Shown in pieces: positions 8,744 to 16,328 of a stretch of 64,000 nt of DNA (position 1 is its first letter; each line of letters begins with the position of its first letter). The notes below the pieces were generated by a model, which worked only from the letters and a program-made list of their open reading frames with translations, had not been told where the DNA came from and made no database searches. Source of the stretch: JANNPJ01 sp965200525 (GTDB lineage: Bacteria; Actinomycetota; Actinomycetes; Actinomycetales; Kineosporiaceae); NCBI GenBank assembly GCA_965200525.1, contig OZ241368.1, positions 2,728,001 to 2,792,000 on the forward strand, read 5' to 3'. A program made the position numbers and the translations under genes.

Positions 8744-9006
8744 ATCAATTGCCCCCCTGCTAGGAAAATACGCACATCCGTGTGTGGCTCGGTGAGCATA
8801 TGCCGAACCACCGAAAAGCCATAGATCTACGGCGAGTCCGGGTGTTGCTCTTTCTTGCGATTCAACCGGGCGGGTCGGACGCCGGTGACGGCCGGTTGCA
8901 AGAAATAACGAGATTGCCGAAAACTACTGCTCCGTTGACCCGTTCGAGTGATTGCGGATCGCCCAGCTCTTGCGCTAACGACCCGCGGTCATCCCGATCG
9001 TCAATC

Positions 9007-9483
9007 TCAGGAGGCACCCCCAGGCACGTTGGCCACAGCCGGCAACAGGCCTTCCAGGGCTTTCCAGCGGCTGATCTCGCACCCGTTCTTGCGGGAAAAG
9101 GCCGAATCCACCGACTTGCCGGCCCAGGTACCACTGAGCGTGGCCGTCTGGGCCCCCCCGAAGATCATGGTGCACATCATGCCCTTGGCCACCGGAGGTA
9201 ACGCCGTCCGGCCGTTCTCGGCCAGCGCCGCGCAGGCCTTGTCCGGGTGGGGATGGGTTCCGCCCATCGGATCGCAGGTCAGCGTCCAGGTGGAGACCGT
9301 CTTGGCGCCGTCCGTGACGACGATCTTCAGATCGGTGCCCGAGCCGGTCGCGGACGCCGAGACGGGGGCCTGCGGGGTCACCGAACCACTGTCGGACGAC
9401 GCCCCGCACCCGGCCATCAGGAGTGGCAGCGCGGCCGCGGCCAGCAGTGCGCCCAGGCGATGGTTCCCCCGCCGGTTCTGCAT
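9007..9483 (-). CDS. Lipoprotein with subtilisin-inhibitor-like (SSI) domain
   Basis: Predicted inhibitor of subtilisin-like serine proteases, anchored outside the membrane. The ATG at 9483 has GAGG 5 nt upstream; an in-frame GTG at 9498 is less likely. Residues 1-30 form a lipoprotein signal with lipobox MAGC. After a Ser/Thr-rich linker the SSI domain shows LTCDPMGGTHPHPDKAC, KGMMCTMIFGG (reactive loop, P1 Met followed by Ile by analogy with SSI MCPMV) and RKNGCEISRW. The four Cys match the two SSI disulfides. Classical SSI is freely secreted, so lipidation is notable. It lies upstream of the S55 gene on the same strand, with 263 nt between them. Confidence 0.85.
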   Translation of the reverse strand: MQNRRGNHRLGALLAAAALPLLMAGCGASSDSGSVTPQAPVSASATGSGTDLKIVVTDGAKTVSTWTLTCDPMGGTHPHPDKACAALAENGRTALPPVAKGMMCTMIFGGAQTATLSGTWAGKSVDSAFSRKNGCEISRWKALEGLLPAVANVPGGAS

Positions 9484-9715
9484 TCGGTCCTCATTCACGG
9501 CTGCATCCTTCCCGATCACGGCCCGATCCCCATCCAGCGATGAGAGTCTTCGGGGCTTGGACGCAGCCCGACCGGGTGACGGTTCCGCCCAGACCGCATC
9601 TTTCTGCCGGAATTCTGATCGCGGCCGGCGCGGCCGGCTGCCTCGACGTGCCGGGGCACCCCCGAGGGCCTGAGAGACTGGTCGCGCTCCGTTGTTCCAG
9701 CCCCAGGAGGTGCCG

Positions 9716-10051
9716 ATGTTCCCGTCGCCGGTCCCGTCCGTGGACCCCACCCAGGTTCCCGATGACGCCGTGTTGCTCGACGTCCGCGAGCCCGATGAGT
9801 GGCAGGCTGGGCACATCGATGGCGCGCTGCACATTCCGTTGGCACAACTGCCGCTCCGGATCGGAGAGATTCCGGACGGCGAGGCCGAGCTCGTGGTGGT
9901 CTGCCGGTCCGGAGCCCGTTCCGCCCGGGCGGTCGCCTGGCTCGGCCAGCAGGGTCGCTCGGCGATCAACCTCGACGGTGGCATGGGCGCCTGGGCCGCG
10001 GCTGGTCGGGAGATGGTGAGCGATACCGGTGAAGCACCCACGGTCCGTTGA
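9716..10051 (+). CDS. Rhodanese-like domain protein
   Basis: Single-domain sulfurtransferase of 111 aa. AGGAGG at 9705-9710, 5 nt before the ATG, fixes the start. The motifs are LLDVREPDEWQAGHIDGALHIPL and the active loop VVCRSGARSARA with the catalytic Cys near residue 68, followed by LDGGMGAW. It probably handles persulfide sulfur in the cytoplasm. Its end overlaps the following E1 gene by 23 nt, which suggests a shared transcript; a functional link to E1 is not established. Confidence 0.92.
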   Translation: MFPSPVPSVDPTQVPDDAVLLDVREPDEWQAGHIDGALHIPLAQLPLRIGEIPDGEAELVVVCRSGARSARAVAWLGQQGRSAINLDGGMGAWAAAGREMVSDTGEAPTVR

Positions 10052-12308
10052 CGACCAGCCGCTGGTGACGGTGACCGACCTCGGTGAGCCGGGGCCCGGG
10101 GCCGACCTGGTCGCCCACCTCGGTGCGGTCGTCGAGGAACTGTCGGCCGATGCCCCGGCCGGCTCGGGCACGGTGTCCGAGCCGGTGCGCGGCGACCTGC
10201 TCGACATCTTCGAGTCCCAGGCGGCCAGCCGCTGGCTCGACGTCGCCGCCCGGCGGATGCACGCGGCCGGCCGTAGCCGGTACACCGTGGCCTCGGCCGG
10301 GCACGAGGGCAACGCGGCCCTGGCCCTGGCTCTGCGCAGCAACGACCCGGCCCTGCTGCACCACCGCTCGGGTGCGTTCTACCTGGCCCGGACGGCCGTG
10401 GCGGGTCTGGACGACGGCGAGCTCAGCATCGCCCTCGGCCTGGCCTCCCGGGCCGATCAGCCGGCCGGCGGCGGGCTCTACCCGGGCCTGGCTCATTCGG
10501 ACGTCGCGATCCTGCCGCCCGCCCTGACCGTGGCCGGCCAGCTGCCCCGGGCCCTCGGCCTGGCCTGGACCATCGGCCGCCAGCAGCGGGCCCGCGGCAC
10601 CGAGCGGCTGCGCTGGCCCGACGACGCGGTCGCGGTGGCCAGCTTCGGCGACGGCTCGGCCAACCACTCGACCGCGGCCGGAGCGGTCAACTCGGCCTGC
10701 TGGGCGGCCCGGCAGGGCGTGCCGATGCCGTTGCTGCTGGTCTGCGAGGACAACGGCCTGGGGCTGTCGATGTCGACACCGCCGGGCTGGATCCGGGCCC
10801 TGTACGGGGCCCGTGAGGGGTTGCGGTACCTGTACGCCGACACCTCGGCCGATCCGCTCGAGGTGCTGGAGACCTGCCGGGAGGCGGTCGAGGTGGCCCG
10901 CTCGCACCGGCGTCCGGTGCTGTTGCACCTGGCCTGTGTGCGGATCGGCGGGCACGTCGGCGAGGACGACGAGGACAGCTACCGCCGGGCCGACCGGATC
11001 GCCGCCGACCTGGCCAAGGACCCGCTGGCCGCGACCATGCGGACGATCGTGCGGACCGGGGTGATGACCGGCCCCGAACTGGCCGACCGGCTGCTCGACA
11101 TCCGCGACCGGGTCGCCTCGGCGGTGGAGGAGGCGCTCAGCCGCCGGCCGGTGAAGAGCACCGGTGAGGTGATGGAGTCGCTCTCGCCCCGTCGTCCGGC
11201 CGCGGTGGCCATGCTGGCCACCCGGGAGCCTCCGGCCGGCCGGCGCAACGAGGCCTTCGGCGATCGGCCTCCGGAGCTGGAAGGCCCGCTGACCTTGGCC
11301 GAGTCGATCAACCGGGCCCTGCTGGACGCCGCCCTGGTGTCTCCGAGCCTGGTGGTGCTCGGTCGCGACGTGGCCCGGATGGGCGGCGTCCACGGGGTGA
11401 CCAAGGGCCTGCACAAGCGGCTCGGGCCGGCCCGGGTGACCGACACCGCCCTCGACGAGCAGACCGTGCTCGGCCTGGCCCTGGGGGCCGGGGTGAGCGG
11501 TCTGCTGCCGGTGGCCGAGATCCAGAGCCTGGCTGACCTGCACGCGGCCGAGGGGCAGTTGCGCACCGAGGCGGCCACGTTGTCGTTCCGCTCGGGCGGG
11601 GCCTATCGCAACCCGCTGGTGATCCGGGTGCCGGGCCTGGCCTACCAGGACGGCCTCGGCGGCGCGGTCGGCGGTGACAACGGGCTGGGCTTCCTGCGGG
11701 ACATCCCCGGCCTGGTGATCGCCTGCCCGGCGCACCCCTCCGAAGCTCCCGGCCTGCTGCGCACCTGCCTGGCCGCGGCCGAGGCCGACGGCACGGTCAG
11801 CGTGTTCCTGGAGCCGATCGCGCTGTACCACGAGCGCGACATGCTCGAGGCGGGCGACGACGCCTGGCGGGCGCCCTACCCGGCGCCGTCCCTGTGGGGC
11901 TCGTTCCACGCGCCGATCGGCCGGGCCTCGGTCTGGGGCACCGGCACCGACCTGACCATCGTCTCCTTCGGCAACGGCCTGCGGATGTCGATGCGGGTGG
12001 CCGCCCAGCTGGAGCAGGACGGGATCAACAGCCGGGTGCTCGACCTGCGCTGGCTGGCTCCGCTGCCCCTGGAGGACGTCGTCCGCGAGGCCACCGCCAC
12101 CGGCCGGCTGTTGATCGTCGACGAGACCCGCCGGACCGGCGGCATCTCGGAGAGCCTGGTCACCGGCGTCCTGGAATCGGGCTTCGACGGCAAGCTGGCC
12201 CGGGTCACGGCCCGCGACTCGCCCGTTCCGGTCGGGCCGGCGGCGGAGTTCGTGCTGCTCTCGGAGAACGAGATCTCCTCGATCGCCCGGGCCCTCTGCC
12301 GGGACTGA
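10029..12308 (+). CDS. Fused alpha/beta thiamine-diphosphate E1 of a 2-oxoacid dehydrogenase type enzyme
   Basis: A 759-aa protein in which both E1 halves are joined. Residues about 50-380 are E1-alpha-like, with the ThDP motif GDGSANHSTAAGAVNSACWA ending in CEDN; residues about 415-755 are E1-beta/transketolase-like, with GRDVARMGGVHGVTKGL, EIQSLADLHAAEGQLRTEA and a C-terminal binding domain (VDETRRTGGISESLV). No lipoyl E2 or E3 gene is close by, so partner and substrate (branched-chain or other 2-oxoacid) are unknown. The GTG start lies inside the rhodanese gene; a later GTG near 10066 is possible. The next gene starts 2 nt after the stop. Confidence 0.85.
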   Translation: MKHPRSVDDQPLVTVTDLGEPGPGADLVAHLGAVVEELSADAPAGSGTVSEPVRGDLLDIFESQAASRWLDVAARRMHAAGRSRYTVASAGHEGNAALALALRSNDPALLHHRSGAFYLARTAVAGLDDGELSIALGLASRADQPAGGGLYPGLAHSDVAILPPALTVAGQLPRALGLAWTIGRQQRARGTERLRWPDDAVAVASFGDGSANHSTAAGAVNSACWAARQGVPMPLLLVCEDNGLGLSMSTPPGWIRALYGAREGLRYLYADTSADPLEVLETCREAVEVARSHRRPVLLHLACVRIGGHVGEDDEDSYRRADRIAADLAKDPLAATMRTIVRTGVMTGPELADRLLDIRDRVASAVEEALSRRPVKSTGEVMESLSPRRPAAVAMLATREPPAGRRNEAFGDRPPELEGPLTLAESINRALLDAALVSPSLVVLGRDVARMGGVHGVTKGLHKRLGPARVTDTALDEQTVLGLALGAGVSGLLPVAEIQSLADLHAAEGQLRTEAATLSFRSGGAYRNPLVIRVPGLAYQDGLGGAVGGDNGLGFLRDIPGLVIACPAHPSEAPGLLRTCLAAAEADGTVSVFLEPIALYHERDMLEAGDDAWRAPYPAPSLWGSFHAPIGRASVWGTGTDLTIVSFGNGLRMSMRVAAQLEQDGINSRVLDLRWLAPLPLEDVVREATATGRLLIVDETRRTGGISESLVTGVLESGFDGKLARVTARDSPVPVGPAAEFVLLSENEISSIARALCRD

Positions 12309-12310
12309 CC

Positions 12311-12715
12311 GTGGCCGACGTCCCGGTGGTGCTGGTGGTCGACCTGGCCAACGTGGTCGGGTCGCGACCGGACGGCTGGTGGCGCGACCGGGCCGGGGCG
12401 GCGTCCCGCCTGCTCGAGGCCCTGAACCCGCTGGTCGGAGCCACGGTCCCGAGTACGGACGGCGACCTCGTGCGGCTGGAGCGGATCGTCGCCGTGCTGG
12501 AGGGGCAGGCCCGCGCGGCGGTCGTCCCGGCCGGCCCGCTGGAGGTGCGCTCGGCTCCCGCCGACGGCGACACCACGATCGTGGCGGTGGCCGACGAACT
12601 GGCCGGGGCCGGGCTGATCCCGCTGGTGGTGACCGCCGACCGGGGTCTGCGAGCCCGGTTGCCGGCCGCGGCGCGAACGGCCGGACCGGGCTGGCTGCGC
12701 GATCAGCTGCCCTGA
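12311..12715 (+). CDS. NYN/PIN-like small protein of unknown function
   Basis: A 134-aa protein that starts at a GTG 2 nt after the E1 stop, so it is probably translationally coupled. It opens with VVLVVDLANVVGSRPDGWWRDR and later has GDTTIVAVADEL and PLVVTADRGLRARLP, an Asp-rich pattern like the metal-binding residues of NYN/PIN nucleases. Homologues are often labelled NTP pyrophosphohydrolase in actinobacterial genomes, without support that I can see. RNase activity is a guess. Nothing ties it to E1 beyond position. Confidence 0.7.
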   Translation: MADVPVVLVVDLANVVGSRPDGWWRDRAGAASRLLEALNPLVGATVPSTDGDLVRLERIVAVLEGQARAAVVPAGPLEVRSAPADGDTTIVAVADELAGAGLIPLVVTADRGLRARLPAAARTAGPGWLRDQLP

Positions 12716-12742
12716 GGCTCGATCAACTCCGATCGAACGGTA

Positions 12743-12782
12743 TTGACGTGTCTAGCGCTGCGCATAGACAAGCGGATACGCT
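12743..12782 (+). promoter_or_regulatory. Promoter region of the AAA ATPase gene with inverted repeat
   Basis: TTGACG (12743) and TAGACA (12765) are 16 bp apart and could be -35/-10. A second candidate, TACGCT at 12777-12782, is 6 nt before the GTG at 12789 and would give a leaderless mRNA. TGTCTA (12749-12754) and TAGACA (12765-12770) form an inverted repeat with a 10-nt spacer, placed as an operator would be. Confidence 0.5.
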
Positions 12783-12788
12783 GCCATC

Positions 12789-14027
12789 GTGGATCCGGTA
12801 CGCAATCCGTACGCCCCCGGCGCCGGTCAGCGCCCGCCCGAGCTGGCCGGTCGTGACAGCGAGCTGAAGAGCTTCGAGGTGGTGCTGGAGCGGATCAGCC
12901 GCGGCCGGCCCGAGCGCAGCGTCGTCCTCACCGGGCTGCGCGGCGTCGGCAAGACCGTGCTGCTCAACGCGCTGCGCTCGGCCGCGGTGCAGCGGCACTG
13001 GGGCACCGGCAAGCTCGAGGCCCGCCCCGACATCGCCCTGCGCCGGCCGCTGGCGGCGGCCCTGCACCAGGCCGTCCGCGAGCTCTCGCCGGCCAACAAG
13101 GAGGACGCCGACCACGTCCTCGGCATCCTGAAGTCGTTCGCGATGAAGGAGGGCCCGGGCGCCACCGGCACCGCCCGAGCCAAGCCCCAGTTGCGGGATC
13201 GCTGGCAGCCCGGCATCGACGTGCCCGCCGTGCCCGGCCGGGCCGATTCCGGCGACATCGAGATCGACCTGGTCGAACTGCTGACCGATGTCGCCGGCGT
13301 GGCCGCCGCGGCCGGTCGCGGGGTCGCCGTCTTCATCGACGAGATGCAGGACCTCGGCGCCGAGGACGTGTCGGCGCTGTGTGCCGCCTGCCACGAGCTC
13401 AGCCAGCAGGCCCTGCCGCTGATCGTGGTCGGGGCCGGCCTGCCGCACCTGCCGGCCCTGCTGTCGGCCAGTAAGTCTTACTCCGAGAGGCTGTTTCGCT
13501 ACGCCCGGATCGACCGGCTGGACCGGGGGGCGGCCGATCAGGCGTTGCGGGCGCCGGCCCTGGAGGAGGCGGCCGACTTCACCGAGGAGGCCCTGGCCGA
13601 GATGTACGAGGTGACGGCCGGCTATCCGTACTTCGTCCAGGCCTACGGCAAGGCCGCCTGGGACGTCGCGCCGCGCTCGCCGATCACCGCGGACGACGTC
13701 CGGGTGGCGGCGCCGGAGTCCGAGGCCGAGCTCGCCGTAGGCTTTTTCGGCTCCCGTTACGAGCGGGCGACGCCGGCCGAGCGGGAGTACCTGCGGGCCA
13801 TGGCCGACGTCTCGGCCGACGGGCCGGCTACGGATCCGGCTCAGCTGATGGAGTCGGGCGTACCGACGTCGGCGATTGCCGAAGCCCTGCAACGCAAACC
13901 GCAGTCGCTGTCGCCGGCCCGGGACGGATTGATCAAGAAGGGCCTGATCTACAGCGGCGAGCGCGGCCGGATCGCCTTCACCGTGCCCCATTTCGGCCGC
14001 TACCTGAGGCGGCACGCGCAGGACTGA
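12789..14027 (+). CDS. AAA ATPase (ORC/Cdc6-like P-loop protein)
   Basis: A cytoplasmic ATPase of 412 aa. Walker A GLRGVGKT is near residue 50 and Walker B VAVFIDEMQD near 180; sensor-like VVGAGLPHLP follows. The C-terminal 130 residues look like a winged helix (LQRKPQSLSPARDGLIKKGLIYSGERGRIAFTVPHFGRYL), giving the domain order seen in many DNA- or toxin-linked ATPases of actinobacteria. The GTG start is supported by the TACGCT box 6 nt upstream. Role unknown: the gene stands alone between the E1 run and a convergent TetR gene. Confidence 0.82.
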   Translation: MDPVRNPYAPGAGQRPPELAGRDSELKSFEVVLERISRGRPERSVVLTGLRGVGKTVLLNALRSAAVQRHWGTGKLEARPDIALRRPLAAALHQAVRELSPANKEDADHVLGILKSFAMKEGPGATGTARAKPQLRDRWQPGIDVPAVPGRADSGDIEIDLVELLTDVAGVAAAAGRGVAVFIDEMQDLGAEDVSALCAACHELSQQALPLIVVGAGLPHLPALLSASKSYSERLFRYARIDRLDRGAADQALRAPALEEAADFTEEALAEMYEVTAGYPYFVQAYGKAAWDVAPRSPITADDVRVAAPESEAELAVGFFGSRYERATPAEREYLRAMADVSADGPATDPAQLMESGVPTSAIAEALQRKPQSLSPARDGLIKKGLIYSGERGRIAFTVPHFGRYLRRHAQD

Positions 14028-14036
14028 CGGCCCGGC

Positions 14037-14693
14037 TCAGCCCCGCCGCAAACCGTTCAGCATCAGGTCGAGCAGGCGGTCGGTGGCCGCCGTCCGTTCC
14101 GGTTCGGGCAGGTAGGCGGTCGACAGCACCACGCCGTGGACCAGGCGGAGCAGGTCGACCGGCTGCAGATCGTCGGCCACGGTACCGGCCTGCCGGGCCT
14201 GGTCGAGCAGGAGGCCGGCGGTGCCACGCATCCGGGCCGCGCACCAGGAGAAGTCGGTCGGGCGGCCGTCGTCGGCCGGGTCGGCCATCAGCACGTCTTT
14301 CAGCCCTCGGTAGAGCAGGGTGTGCGAGGCCACCCGGTGCAGCCATCGGGAGAGGGCCTCGACCGGATCGGGCTCCTCGGCCAGTTCGGCCCCGAGTCCG
14401 CACAGTTCGGCGATCCGCTCCTGATAGACCGCCTCCAGCAGGGCCCGGCGGGTCGGAAAATGCCGGTACAGCGTGCCTGGCCCCACCCCGGCCGCCTTGG
14501 CGATCCCGTCGAGCGAGGCCTCGGGCCCGTGCGCGGCGAACGCGGACTCGGCGGCGGCGATCAGCCGGTCGTAGTTGCGCCGCGCGTCGGCTCGCTTGGG
14601 CCGGCCGGGCGGTACCGGCCCCGCTGTCTCGGTCTCCGTCTCCGTCCCCGGGCCGGTCGCGGTCTCCGGCATCGGCGAAATCGATCCAGCCAT
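14037..14693 (-). CDS. TetR-family regulator of the adjacent MFS exporter
   Basis: A 218-aa repressor. The ATG at 14693 is chosen because GAGGAGG lies 6 nt upstream; an ATG 15 nt earlier is in frame but lies before that SD. The HTH is LIAAAESAFAAHGPEASLDG to AAGVGPGTLYRHFPTRRALL (about residues 45-90). The N-terminal 35 residues are low complexity with a short Glu-Thr repeat. The C-terminal domain fits TetR ligand domains. The gene is divergent from an MFS exporter, and three copies of a palindrome lie between them, so it very probably represses both. Confidence 0.92.
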   Translation of the reverse strand: MAGSISPMPETATGPGTETETETAGPVPPGRPKRADARRNYDRLIAAAESAFAAHGPEASLDGIAKAAGVGPGTLYRHFPTRRALLEAVYQERIAELCGLGAELAEEPDPVEALSRWLHRVASHTLLYRGLKDVLMADPADDGRPTDFSWCAARMRGTAGLLLDQARQAGTVADDLQPVDLLRLVHGVVLSTAYLPEPERTAATDRLLDLMLNGLRRG

Positions 14694-14719
14694 CGTCGAC
14701 CTCCTCACCGCTTGCTAAC

Positions 14720-14812
14720 CGGAGACTGTCTCCGTATCGTTGAGCGAGCCAAGCGGAGACGCTCTCCGCATTCTTGCCGGATCACTGTCGAGCTAACCGG
14801 AGTTTATCTCCT
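14720..14812. promoter_or_regulatory. Three operator copies between TetR and MFS genes
   Basis: A 15-bp palindrome, CGGAGACTGTCTCCG, lies at 14720-14734. A second copy, CGGAGACGCTCTCCG, is at 14754-14768, and a degenerate third, CGGAGTTTATCTCCT, is at 14798-14812. The word GCTAACCGGAG also occurs at both the first and third copy. The centre-to-centre distances are 34 and 44 bp. Confidence 0.8.
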
Positions 14813-14837
14813 CTTAGTTCGGGACTGGAGAACCGTG

Positions 14838-16295
14838 ATGGCCCCGACTGCTGTTTCCACCCCCACGATCGACCGCACGGTGGACGCCGACGGGCGACCC
14901 CGGCACCCCGCGCTGGTGCTCACCCTGGTGGTGGGCTGCTACCTGATGGTGGGCGTCGACTCCTCGATCGTGAACATCGCCCTCCCGTCGATCGGCGCTG
15001 ACCTAGGCTTTTCGCGGACGGCGCTGGCCTGGGTGGTGAACGCCTACCTGATCACCTCCGGCGGCCTGCTGATGCTCGGCGGTCGGGCCGGCGACATCTT
15101 CGGCCGGCGCCGGGTGCTGGTGGCCGGGGTCGCCCTGTTCACCGGGGCCTCGGCGGTGGCCGGGCTGGCGACGTCCCCGGGGCTGCTCCTGGCCGCTCGG
15201 GCGGTGCAGGGGATCGGGGGAGCGCTCAGCACCCCCGGCTCGCTGGCCCTGCTGGCCACCGCGTTTCCGGTCGGGGTCGAACGCAACCGAGCCCTGTCCA
15301 TCTACTCGGCGGCGGCCGGCGCCGGCGCCTCCCTGGGCCTGGTGATCGGCGGTGCGATGACCGGCTGGGGCTCCTGGCGCTGGGTCTTCTTCCTGACTGT
15401 CCCGGTAGGCCTGCTGATCACCGTCTTCGCCGGCCGGGTGATTCCCGAGCCGGTCCGCTACCCCGGGCGCCTCGACGTGGCCGGCGGCATCGTCTCGACG
15501 GCGGCGATGGCGACCGTGGTCCTCGGCTTCATCCGGGCGGCCACGAACGGCTGGTCCGACGCCGTCGCGCTGGTCTCGTTCGCGGTCGCCCCGGCCCTGC
15601 TGGGGCTGTTCGTGGCCGTGGAACGCCGGCACCCGAGCCCGCTGCTGCCGCTGCGCCTGCTGGCCGACCGCAACCGGGCCTTCGCCTACCTGAACGTGGC
15701 TCTGTTGCCGGCCACGATGCTGGGCACCTTCTATTTCCTGACCCAGTACTTCCAGGGCGTGCTCGACCTCAGCCCGCTGGGCGCCGGGCTGGCCTTTCTG
15801 CCGCTGACGCTGCCCATGTTCGTCGTCGTGCGCCTGGTTCCGCGACTGCTGGCCCGGACCGGGACCCGCCCCCTGATGATCACCGGGGCCGCGCTGGTGT
15901 TGACCAGCGTGCTCTGGCTGACCCGGCTCGAGCCGGACAGCAGCTACCTCGGCGCGGTGCTCGGGCCGCTGCTGATCTGCGGCACCGGCATCGGGCTGAG
16001 CTTCATGCCGCTGAACGTGACCATCCTGACCGGGGTGCCGGCCACTGATTCGGGGGCGGCCTCGGGGGTGCTGCAGACCTTGCAGTGGAGCGGGTCGTCG
16101 CTCGGCCTGGCCGTTCTGACTACCGCGTTCGCTCACGGCTCGACCGGTCGGGGCGCCACCCCGGGTGGGGCGAGCCTGGTCGAGGGCATCACCGCGGCCT
16201 TCACCGCGGCCGCGGGCTTTGCGACGGTGGTGCTGCTGATCGCCGTGTTCGGCCTGCGGCCTCCGCAGCCGGCACCCGCTGATAGCATTGTCTAG
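14838..16295 (+). CDS. MFS drug exporter, DHA2 (14-TM) family
   Basis: Proton-driven exporter in the inner membrane, 485 aa with 14 hydrophobic segments. Family signs are LALVVGCYLMV-like TM1 followed by DSSIVNIALPSIGADL, WVVNAYLITSGGLLMLGGRAGDIFGRRRV (loop 2-3 motif A) and the motif C-like GAGASLGLVIGGAMTGWGSWRWVF. ATG 14838 has GGAG 8 nt upstream. Its expression is probably controlled by the divergent TetR through the triple operator. Substrate unknown; QacA/EmrB relatives move cationic or hydrophobic drugs. An AT-rich patch separates its stop from the convergent DUF445 gene. Confidence 0.93.
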   Translation: MAPTAVSTPTIDRTVDADGRPRHPALVLTLVVGCYLMVGVDSSIVNIALPSIGADLGFSRTALAWVVNAYLITSGGLLMLGGRAGDIFGRRRVLVAGVALFTGASAVAGLATSPGLLLAARAVQGIGGALSTPGSLALLATAFPVGVERNRALSIYSAAAGAGASLGLVIGGAMTGWGSWRWVFFLTVPVGLLITVFAGRVIPEPVRYPGRLDVAGGIVSTAAMATVVLGFIRAATNGWSDAVALVSFAVAPALLGLFVAVERRHPSPLLPLRLLADRNRAFAYLNVALLPATMLGTFYFLTQYFQGVLDLSPLGAGLAFLPLTLPMFVVVRLVPRLLARTGTRPLMITGAALVLTSVLWLTRLEPDSSYLGAVLGPLLICGTGIGLSFMPLNVTILTGVPATDSGAASGVLQTLQWSGSSLGLAVLTTAFAHGSTGRGATPGGASLVEGITAAFTAAAGFATVVLLIAVFGLRPPQPAPADSIV

Positions 16296-16328
16296 CTTAA
16301 TCTAGCGAATAGCTTAGAGACACCGATA

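Noticed and set aside
8782..9673. Overlapping plus-strand frames near the SSI gene
   Set aside because: No start signals or motifs; the minus-strand SSI protein explains the coding signal.
16293..16322. AT-rich direct repeats TAGCTTA between MFS and DUF445 genes
   Set aside because: Too short and imperfect for a terminator or operator call; it may just be the edge of two convergent genes.
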